From NCBI RefSeq assembly GCF_000332275.1, contig NZ_CM001776.1, forward strand, positions 3,966,008 to 4,030,007: DNA of 64,000 nucleotides, written 5' to 3'. The translations under genes were made by a program, and so were the position numbers. Of the stretch, positions 58,183 to 64,000 are shown piece after piece. The notes below the pieces were generated by a model. The model worked only from the letters and a program-made list of their open reading frames with translations, made no database searches and was not told the DNA's origin. Source of the stretch: Synechococcus sp. PCC 7336. GTDB taxonomy: Bacteria > Cyanobacteriota > Cyanobacteriia > Thermostichales > PCC-7336. Every line of letters starts with the position of its first letter. Position 1 is the stretch's first letter.

Positions 58183-59043
58183 ATGGTTATGGTAGATGCA
58201 GTTCGATCCAATCGTCATGCCTCCGTCCAGAGAATCGGACGTCCCCCAGGTCAAACCGAACGCAGCCGCACTCAGTCTCGGAATTGCAATCTCAAATCAA
58301 AAACTGTCGAGCTACTGCAGCAATATCAGCACAACCCCTCGGCGACGGTTCGCAATCGTCTGGTTGAAATGAATCTAGGTTTGGTTCGCAAAGAGGCCCA
58401 CCACTGGAAGCATCAGTGCCAAGAGAATTTTGACGATTTGATGCAGATTGGCAGCCTCGGCTTGATTCAGGCGATCGAGCGATTTGACCTATCTCGAGGT
58501 CTGGCCTTTAGCTCTTTTGCTATGCCTTACATTCGCGGCGAAATCCAGCACTACTTGCGCGATAAGAGTCGCCCGGTGCGCATTCCCCGACGCTGGTCTG
58601 CGCTGATGACCCTCAGCAAGAAAGTGGCGGCACAGCTCCGTCAAGACTTCGGTCGGTCTCCGACCGAACGGGAGCTGCGCGAGGCGATGGAATTAACTGC
58701 CGATGAATGGCAGCAATTCCAGATGGCCCAGCAAAACCTGTCTACCCTCAGTCTCGACGCTCCCGTTCGCCACTCCGAAAGTGAATCTAGCTCAATGGGA
58801 GACCTCGTTCCCGATATCCGCTATCAGAGCTTTCAGTTAGCTCAAGAGGATCGGGTTCGCCTGCAACAGGCCATGTCTCATTTGGAAGAGCGCACGCGTC
58901 AGATTTTGGAATTCGTCTTCCTTTGCGACCTCTCTCAGAAGGATACGGCTCTCCGGCTGGGCGTTAGTGCAGTGACCGTTTCCCGCCAAGTGAAGAAAGG
59001 CTTGAAACAGTTGGCAGAACTGCTGGAAGGTGATGAAGGATAA
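58183..59043 (+). CDS. sigF: RNA polymerase sigma factor, SigF-type (group 3)
   Basis: 286 residues from the ATG at 58183, eight bases after AAGGA. Region 2 is FDDLMQIGSLGLIQAIERFD, FSSFAMPYIRGEIQHYLRDK; RPVRIPRRWSAL follows, typical of the SigF/sporulation family. Region 3 (GRSPTERELREAMELT) and region 4 with its helix-turn-helix (LSQKDTALRLGVSAVTVSRQ) are complete. In Synechocystis SigF controls pilus and motility genes. The N-terminal 40 residues are basic and disordered. The RNase-like gene follows 84 bp downstream. Confidence 0.9.
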   Translation: MVMVDAVRSNRHASVQRIGRPPGQTERSRTQSRNCNLKSKTVELLQQYQHNPSATVRNRLVEMNLGLVRKEAHHWKHQCQENFDDLMQIGSLGLIQAIERFDLSRGLAFSSFAMPYIRGEIQHYLRDKSRPVRIPRRWSALMTLSKKVAAQLRQDFGRSPTERELREAMELTADEWQQFQMAQQNLSTLSLDAPVRHSESESSSMGDLVPDIRYQSFQLAQEDRVRLQQAMSHLEERTRQILEFVFLCDLSQKDTALRLGVSAVTVSRQVKKGLKQLAELLEGDEG

Positions 59044-59127
59044 CCGTCGTTCTGACATTGTCTGCGAGCAGCGTAGGATAGTACCGATCGATCCTCTGAC
59101 GGCGATCGCCGCTCGACCCCTACGCTT

Positions 59128-60537
59128 ATGCTCCCCGGCATTACGCTTGACAGCGAACATTCCCGCGATCTCGACGACGCTGTTTGGGCAGTGGAAGAAG
59201 GCGATTGCATCCGCTTGTGGATCGCGATCGCGGCTGTGACCCAAACCGTAGAACCCCATTCGCCTGCTATGCAGCAAGCATTGGTTTGGCTGGAGTCTCG
59301 CTATCGAGGCAGCCGTTGCATTCGCTCGATGCTCTCCCCCCACCTGACGAAACGTCATTCTCTGCTGCCAGAGCGAGAACGGCCCGTGGTGGTCTTGGAA
59401 TTACTGCTGCAGGCGGATGGTTCGATTCAAGAGTACTGCTTCCGAGAGGATGTCTTACTCTCCCACGGGCAACTCAGTTATGACACGGCCGATCGCATTC
59501 TGGCCGGACGAGAAGACAGTCCCTTTGCCCTGTTACTCGAGACTCTTGCCCGGGGAACTACTTGGCTCGACCGAGGACGCCAGGGGGTTTGGGGACACGC
59601 CATCGCTGGGGAGTTCCGCGACGATATCGGTCAAACTGTCACTGGCAGCCGACAACTGATTGCCTCGACGGCGATCGCCTACAACGCTTTGGTTGCCGAG
59701 CAGTTGACGCTGGCGGGCCTGCCGGGGATGTATCGGGTGCAGGATATCCGAGGGGTGGAGGAGTTTGCCACTCTGCTGGACGAGCTGGGGGAGGATGCCG
59801 AGATGTTGGCTCCATTGGTGGCCCATCAGTTACCTCGGGCCGAGCATCGGCCTCGGGTTGCGCCCCACTGGGCTTTGAAGTTGCCGGGGTATGCCCGCGC
59901 GAGCAGTCCGCTACGGCGGGTGGAGGATCTGATCAACCAGCAACAATTGCTAGCGGCTCTGGCGGGAAAGAGGTCGCGCTGGTCGGAAACTGTGTTGGAG
60001 GGTGTGTGCGAGCGAATTGAGGACCGGGTGCTGGCGGGGGAGGCAAAGCAGCGAGAACGGATGCTCGTGCGGATGCAGAAACCGTTGGATGACCCGATAT
60101 CTCTAGGGAAGTTAACAGCCAATCAGTTTGCAGGGTTATTGGAGCGGGTGGGCCGCAGTGGAAAGGCGAGCGAGGCTTTGGAGCGGTCGATCGAGCAATG
60201 GCTGCAGGAGGGTCGTCTGACACCCCGCCACGCGGCGGTGATTTTATCTCAGCCTTTCGACTTGTCTTTACGGCGGCGGGTGTTAGATGCGATCCAATTG
60301 GAGGCCCCGACGTTGAATTCCATCAGTGTGTTGAATGTGATGGAGCAAATAGGGTTGGGAGCAGTTGACTACGTTTGCAGCGGCAGCGATCGCAGTTGGG
60401 TCTGTCGGGTTACCTGGCAGGCGTTGGAAGCTGACGGGGTGGGGAGTAGTAAGTCGGAGGCGCGATCGCAGGCTGCTCGGGCGTTGCTGGAGTTAGTCTG
60501 CGAGAGGGAGGACTGTTCTCTAGGCTTACTCAACTAG
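59128..60537 (+). CDS. Short RNase II/R-type exoribonuclease with dsRBD-like end
   Basis: 469 residues. The RNB catalytic start ITLDSEHSRDLDDA places Asp8, Asp14, Asp16 and Asp17 in the spacing of the RNase II metal-binding Asp201/207/209/210, and HWALKLPGYARASSPLRRVE then DLINQQ matches the second conserved block. There is no cold-shock domain, so the protein is only the RNB core. Residues ~415-460 (WQALEADGVGSSKSEARSQA, ARALLELV) resemble the end of a double-stranded-RNA-binding domain, in place of S1. A 3'-to-5' RNase role is likely. A fragment of this gene recurs at 62485-62603. Confidence 0.87.
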   Translation: MLPGITLDSEHSRDLDDAVWAVEEGDCIRLWIAIAAVTQTVEPHSPAMQQALVWLESRYRGSRCIRSMLSPHLTKRHSLLPERERPVVVLELLLQADGSIQEYCFREDVLLSHGQLSYDTADRILAGREDSPFALLLETLARGTTWLDRGRQGVWGHAIAGEFRDDIGQTVTGSRQLIASTAIAYNALVAEQLTLAGLPGMYRVQDIRGVEEFATLLDELGEDAEMLAPLVAHQLPRAEHRPRVAPHWALKLPGYARASSPLRRVEDLINQQQLLAALAGKRSRWSETVLEGVCERIEDRVLAGEAKQRERMLVRMQKPLDDPISLGKLTANQFAGLLERVGRSGKASEALERSIEQWLQEGRLTPRHAAVILSQPFDLSLRRRVLDAIQLEAPTLNSISVLNVMEQIGLGAVDYVCSGSDRSWVCRVTWQALEADGVGSSKSEARSQAARALLELVCEREDCSLGLLN

Positions 60538-60581
60538 AGCAAGGGGAAATGGATGAATGGACGACTGAGGATGGGCCTATA

Positions 60582-61028
60582 TCACTGCATTGACGTTTGC
60601 CACCAACTAAGCAAAGGATGGTTTCTAGACGGTATGTATCGTCCTTTAGTCCGTATAGAATCGAGTACAGTGCGTAATTCGATCTCAGTAGCAATTGCCC
60701 ACCCTCTCTGAATCGCAATAGCACAGGTTGCAGACTCGCCATCATCTCCGAGTTCAAAGGCATAGTTTACGAAGGCTTCTTCCTCTGACTCCGACTCAAA
60801 GTCAACTACCCCAAGCAAGCCCTGAATAATAGCTGTTTCAAACTGAGCTGCACTTTCATTCTCTTCCTCTTCGAGACGTTTAAGGGCTATTAGTTCTTTC
60901 TCTCTTACAACTTCAGTAACTACAACACGAGCAGGAATAGATTTCAAAATTTCAGTGAAACGTCCCGAAGCACAGAAGTTTAGAACGCAGCAAGCATCGA
61001 GAACTACGTGGGAGTGACTAATTTGCAT
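60582..61028 (-). CDS. PIN-domain-like putative toxin
   Basis: 148 residues. HVVLDACCVLNFCASGR supplies the first-strand Asp; VVVTEVVREKEL and FELGDDGESATCAIAIQRG supply further acidic positions; AIATEIELRTVLDS is where the usual 'ATDDRKA' should be, so the last acidic site is altered. The usual C-terminal part is poorly matched and an alternative frame runs through it (60530-60763), so a frameshift is possible. It follows the XRE/ImmA gene by 20 bp on the same strand. Likely toxin of a toxin-antitoxin pair. Confidence 0.65.
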   Translation of the reverse strand: MQISHSHVVLDACCVLNFCASGRFTEILKSIPARVVVTEVVREKELIALKRLEEEENESAAQFETAIIQGLLGVVDFESESEEEAFVNYAFELGDDGESATCAIAIQRGWAIATEIELRTVLDSIRTKGRYIPSRNHPLLSWWQTSMQ

Positions 61029-61048
61029 AGCTGAGTCTCTAAAAATCC

Positions 61049-62242
61049 TTACGCTTGCCGCAAATCTAAATGAGCAGTCCCTTCCATCATCCCGCTTGAA
61101 TATTCGCGCAATACTTCTGCAATGCGCCGAGCTTCTAGGCGATCGACGCCAAGCAGGTCGGCGAATCGGCCTTCGGTAATGAGTCCCCGATCGAAAGCCT
61201 CAATTGCAAGATGTTGATAGTGAATGGGCACTATATCAGCGCGCTGTTGGATTTCTTCTAAACCTAACTCCTGCTGTACCTTCTTTACTTTCAATCCTCG
61301 ATCGCGCAACCGATCCCAAGTACCAGATGGCAAAAGTCCCATTTTTTCTAACCGATAAACAAGGGCCTCTATAGATACACCATAGTAATAGGCAAGAGTG
61401 AATAAGTTGCTTGGAGTAAACTTGCTGTGAGTACGATACATATCATTGAATCGTCTGAGCAAGCCACTTGTGGGCATTAGAAAATATTTTGGAAACGCCT
61501 CAGCCAGTCGTTCACTCTCTGGGATTCTTTGATAGTGCCCTTCGTAATCCACCACTGGCTTTCGTCTACGAACAAGAAAATGGAGATATCCATGCGCCAT
61601 CGACCAACGCCGCCGTTCTTCATAGTGATTTAAATTAATTGCCATACAGCCACCAAGCTGCTCGTCATAGCTATAAATCTCCGAATATTTTGCTGGCATT
61701 CTAAGGTAGAAAACTCGAATACCGACACTCTGCTCTAGGATGTCTCGCACGAGCGGAATAGGACCATCTCCAAGCCCAAGTCGTTGTCGCTCGGCGATCG
61801 CAATACTTTCCGCAGCGGCCTCTATCGGCATATTCGTTACGTCATACTCTTGAGGATAGTTTCGAGGCAGAGGAGCATCCACAATCTTCTCGAGCTCTAG
61901 ATAATTTCGGCATAGCTCCTCTAAGCGCCGAACGATCGGGGTAATTCGTGCTTCTTCCTGCTCGCTACGCTTATAGACCGCTCGAAATTGAACTTCGAAG
62001 GGTTCCATAACAGGACTAGGTCGAACAAAATCACTAACCGATCGTCCGTAAGTACGAGCTAGTTGAATTAACTCATTTGGCTTGAGACGACGTTCTCCTT
62101 TCTCAATGGCAACAATAGTAGTACGGGAAGCATGAATTACCTTAGCTACATCGGCCTGAGTCATACCGCACTTTTTACGTGCCTGCTGCAGAAGTTCTCC
62201 TAGCTTGCGTAGATCGATATTGTCCAGAATGTTAGTGGCCAC
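61049..62242 (-). CDS. XRE regulator fused to ImmA/IrrE domain with altered HExxH
   Basis: 397 residues. N-terminal helix-turn-helix (residues ~10-70): LGELLQQARKKCGMTQADVA and SRTTIVAIEKGERRLKP. An ImmA/IrrE metallopeptidase-like domain follows (about 150-290). Its zinc motif reads HGYLH (His217-Gly218-Tyr-Leu-His221) in place of HExxH; the downstream SERLAEAFPKYFLMP retains the third-ligand Glu. The Gly codon is GGA, one base from GAA. A C-terminal helical region (300-397) completes it. It precedes the PIN-like gene, so it is the probable antitoxin/regulator. Confidence 0.88.
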   Translation of the reverse strand: MATNILDNIDLRKLGELLQQARKKCGMTQADVAKVIHASRTTIVAIEKGERRLKPNELIQLARTYGRSVSDFVRPSPVMEPFEVQFRAVYKRSEQEEARITPIVRRLEELCRNYLELEKIVDAPLPRNYPQEYDVTNMPIEAAAESIAIAERQRLGLGDGPIPLVRDILEQSVGIRVFYLRMPAKYSEIYSYDEQLGGCMAINLNHYEERRRWSMAHGYLHFLVRRRKPVVDYEGHYQRIPESERLAEAFPKYFLMPTSGLLRRFNDMYRTHSKFTPSNLFTLAYYYGVSIEALVYRLEKMGLLPSGTWDRLRDRGLKVKKVQQELGLEEIQQRADIVPIHYQHLAIEAFDRGLITEGRFADLLGVDRLEARRIAEVLREYSSGMMEGTAHLDLRQA

Positions 62243-62747
62243 AGTCTTTCCTCTTTAAGCTTACCGAACAGCGACCAAGCAATCATTAGATGTTTGCTGA
62301 TGCCTGATGTGCCCTAAGAGATCTACCGAGATTTGAGATTCTACAGTTCCCCACTCTGCAAGGTAGGTTTGATAAAGGAGAATTATTTTTTTCGCATATT
62401 ATGGCAGCTTCTGGATCTGACATTGTCAACTCCTAAGAGTCGTTTATTTCGTAAAAGTCAGGCCGAGGCATGGATAGAAGGTTAGATGAGCTGTGAGAGG
62501 ATGCCGAGATGTGGGCTCTGTTGGTGGCCCATTGTTACAGCAGCAGCGATCGCAGTTGGGACTGTCGGGTTACCTGGCAGGCGTTGGAAGCTGACGGAGT
62601 AGGATTTGTGAGAAACTTTAGTCACTCCTATCAAATATCAAATCCTGCCAAAGACTTCAACTTCGCCCTTACCCACGACAAAAAAGGCATCCAGAGGAGC
62701 TGGATACCTCAAGCAAACCTAACAGGAATCTAAGAGTCAAACCTACT
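62243..62747. other. Region upstream of the XRE gene
   Basis: 505 bp, AT-rich to 62480, then a 119-bp fragment of the RNase II-like gene (see pseudogene). No intact gene. A plus-strand frame at 62509-62733 is the fragment plus unrelated sequence. Confidence 0.4.
62485..62603 (+). pseudogene. Internally deleted fragment of the RNase II-like gene
   Basis: 62485-62532 matches 59779-59826 and 62535-62603 matches 60375-60443 (five mismatches in 69 bases), joined across a missing ~548 bp. Same orientation as the parent. It is therefore a degenerate second copy of the parent's 3' half, lying beyond the PIN/XRE module. Confidence 0.85.
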
Positions 62748-62897
62748 TTATCGGCGAGGCATACGATCGCGGACCGGAACGGGGATTGGCTCGGGCTGGG
62801 GCTGAACACTACCCCCTTCGAGCGCCTCGGCGACCCGATCGACTATCCGATCCACCCATTCGCGCAGCTTTTCTAGGATGCGATCGACTAACTCCAT
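62748..62897 (-). CDS. Small helical protein with Pro-rich tail
   Basis: 49 residues from the ATG at 62897, seven bases after GAGGA; the longer frame to 62978 is unlikely. MELVDRILEKLREWVDRIVD forms an amphipathic helix with hydrophobic residues every three or four positions, followed by a short linker and PQPEPIPVPVRD. Not recognised. Confidence 0.5.
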   Translation of the reverse strand: MELVDRILEKLREWVDRIVDRVAEALEGGSVQPQPEPIPVPVRDRMPRR

Positions 62898-63065
62898 ACT
62901 GCGTTCCTCGCGCTCAGTAAAATTCGTTAGATGTCTCACTATAACAGACTTTCCCGGAAGGAAGTCAAGGTTTGTCACTCACTCGTGGCGGCTGAGATCG
63001 CGTTCGATTCCGAACAGAGAGGCGGATCGAGGAACATTCAGCCGCGCAGGAGTGGCGATCGCGGG

Positions 63066-64000
63066 CTAGTTAGTCGGCACCTCAATCGTGACGTTTGCCA
63101 ACTCGATATCGTCATAATCCACCGTTGGCATAGCGGTGCGGCGGCGGGAAGACGTGTTGATGCGGAAGTTTCCACCGAAAATAGGCCAAGCGATCGCGTT
63201 GCCCCCTCGCGACACGAGGTGAGTGGTGCGGCCCGTCCGCAACACCACTGTATTGAGCCCCTCCCGCAGCCCACTCAGGGGCAGCGGAATTGCAATATTG
63301 TCAGCCCCCAAATCGATGCGGCGAATCAGGTTGCCATTTAATTCCACTTCCAGCGGTGTCATGTCGGCAGAGGGAATTCGAGATTGACCGGCGCGATAAG
63401 CGGCGGCGGTATCCAATCCGATCAGCGAACCGATTTTGAGGGTGGGGGATTGGTTGGGAATGCGATCGAGGCGGAAGGTCCGGGCCATCTCGCGACCCTG
63501 CGTGCGCAACTGAAACTGACCGGCGGCGGCCGATTGCTGAGAATAGGCATCGTCTCCCAAATGCACCACGCTACTTTCTAAAACTAATGTGGTGTCCGTA
63601 TCGAGCTTCTCTAGCTCCACCCGCAGCGTGCCACCTTCACCGGAGGTGGTTTGCGAAAAGGGGGCATAATCTTCCAGTTGAGCCGTCAAAATTTCGTTGG
63701 AGGGGACGTTATCGGGCAGTCGAAATCGCCCTTGGCTATCGGTACGCACCGCAACCCCGGCCCCTGGAATGTCCACCGCCACATCCGCCAGCGGTTGGCC
63801 GGTGGAGCGATCGATCACTTGTCCCGAAAAGGCTGAATCGAGCTGCACTTCCGAATTAATGCGGGCCGATTCAACCCGGATGCTTTGCTCCAACTGCGTG
63901 TAATCTGAACGATCGATATTGCCATCTCGATTCACATCCGCAGCGACAATCTGTTCGTCCGCAAAGCTGTTTTCGCCGGCCAGATAGTCCGACAGCAAGC
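63066..64000 (-). CDS. Dockerin-like and carboxypeptidase-regulatory-like protein, 5' end outside window
   Basis: At least 311 residues; the frame continues past the right edge. The first visible part has EF-hand-like AADVNRDGNIDRSDYTQLEQ, the calcium loop of a type I dockerin repeat. FSGQVIDRSTGQPLADVAVD and FRLPDNVPSNEILTAQLEDY fit a carboxypeptidase regulatory-like (beta-sandwich) domain. The rest is beta-rich (VVLRTGRTTHLV, PLSGLREGLN). It is probably exported and multi-domain; upstream domains cannot be seen. Confidence 0.75.
   Translation of the reverse strand, partial: LLSDYLAGENSFADEQIVAADVNRDGNIDRSDYTQLEQSIRVESARINSEVQLDSAFSGQVIDRSTGQPLADVAVDIPGAGVAVRTDSQGRFRLPDNVPSNEILTAQLEDYAPFSQTTSGEGGTLRVELEKLDTDTTLVLESSVVHLGDDAYSQQSAAAGQFQLRTQGREMARTFRLDRIPNQSPTLKIGSLIGLDTAAAYRAGQSRIPSADMTPLEVELNGNLIRRIDLGADNIAIPLPLSGLREGLNTVVLRTGRTTHLVSRGGNAIAWPIFGGNFRINTSSRRRTAMPTVDYDDIELANVTIEVPTN

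Noticed and set aside
60530-60763. Separate 77-codon gene opposite the RNase end
   Set aside because: It overlaps the PIN-like gene in another frame and more likely reflects a frameshift or chance.

Overview
This 64 kb window is chromosomal DNA of a cyanobacterium. The octamer GCGATCGC (HIP1) is very frequent in coding DNA. The gene content is cyanobacterial: NtcA, the plastid-type GAPDH Gap2, Asp-rich magnesium-type HemB, GlbN-type truncated haemoglobin, a ClpC ATPase, a TLP40-like cyclophilin, a SigF-type sigma factor and several conserved cyanobacterial small proteins. No rRNA, tRNA or CRISPR was recognised, and no complete insertion sequence.

Layout. 1-1593: two family-2 glycosyltransferases. 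1803-4632: a small protein under an array of CTTCAT repeats, a phytase-like esterase with a frameshifted RTX tail, and a metallophosphoesterase. 4736-6518: rsmA, a coupled small membrane protein and a Uma2 nuclease-like protein. 6533-12723: a 1259-residue membrane protein, an unknown protein and an RTX calcium-binding protein. 12954-18433: a surface-glycan set (GtrB-like transferase, methyltransferase, GT-C-like membrane protein) coupled to an Rpn nuclease, with cobI upstream. 18558-23571: an internally duplicated membrane protein, rimO, an HtrA-like protease and a PilZ protein, with a 1 kb AT-rich gap. 23617-31856: TRAP permeases, atpD, gap2, ntcA, rsmI, hemB. 32135-41254: a TpsB transporter, a CHAT/TPR protein, small proteins and clpC. 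41623-46149: a LodA/LodB-type quinoprotein pair facing a haem-motif lipoprotein. 46743-57769: an FAD desaturase-like enzyme, MgtC, a DUF433/PIN-like pair, maf, a cyclophilin, valS, glbN and a patatin. 58183-62603: a sigF-like gene and a short RNase II, followed by a PIN + XRE/ImmA module bracketed by a direct repeat of the RNase 3' end. The right edge has a partial dockerin-like protein.

The most unusual parts are: (i) the LodA/LodB pair beside a lipoprotein with a single CxxCH haem site, in a region poor in HIP1; (ii) the PIN/XRE-ImmA module, whose metalloprotease motif is HGYLH instead of HExxH and which lies between two copies of the RNase tail, the second copy being a deletion chimera; (iii) an exported CHAT protease next to a TpsB transporter with no TpsA substrate; and (iv) short tandem repeats (12, 16, 17, 18 and 21 bp units) in leaders or genes, including the leaders of atpD, gap2 and an HtrA-like protease. 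ntcA has a near-consensus NtcA-activated promoter.

All calls come from reading the sequence and family knowledge; no search was run.
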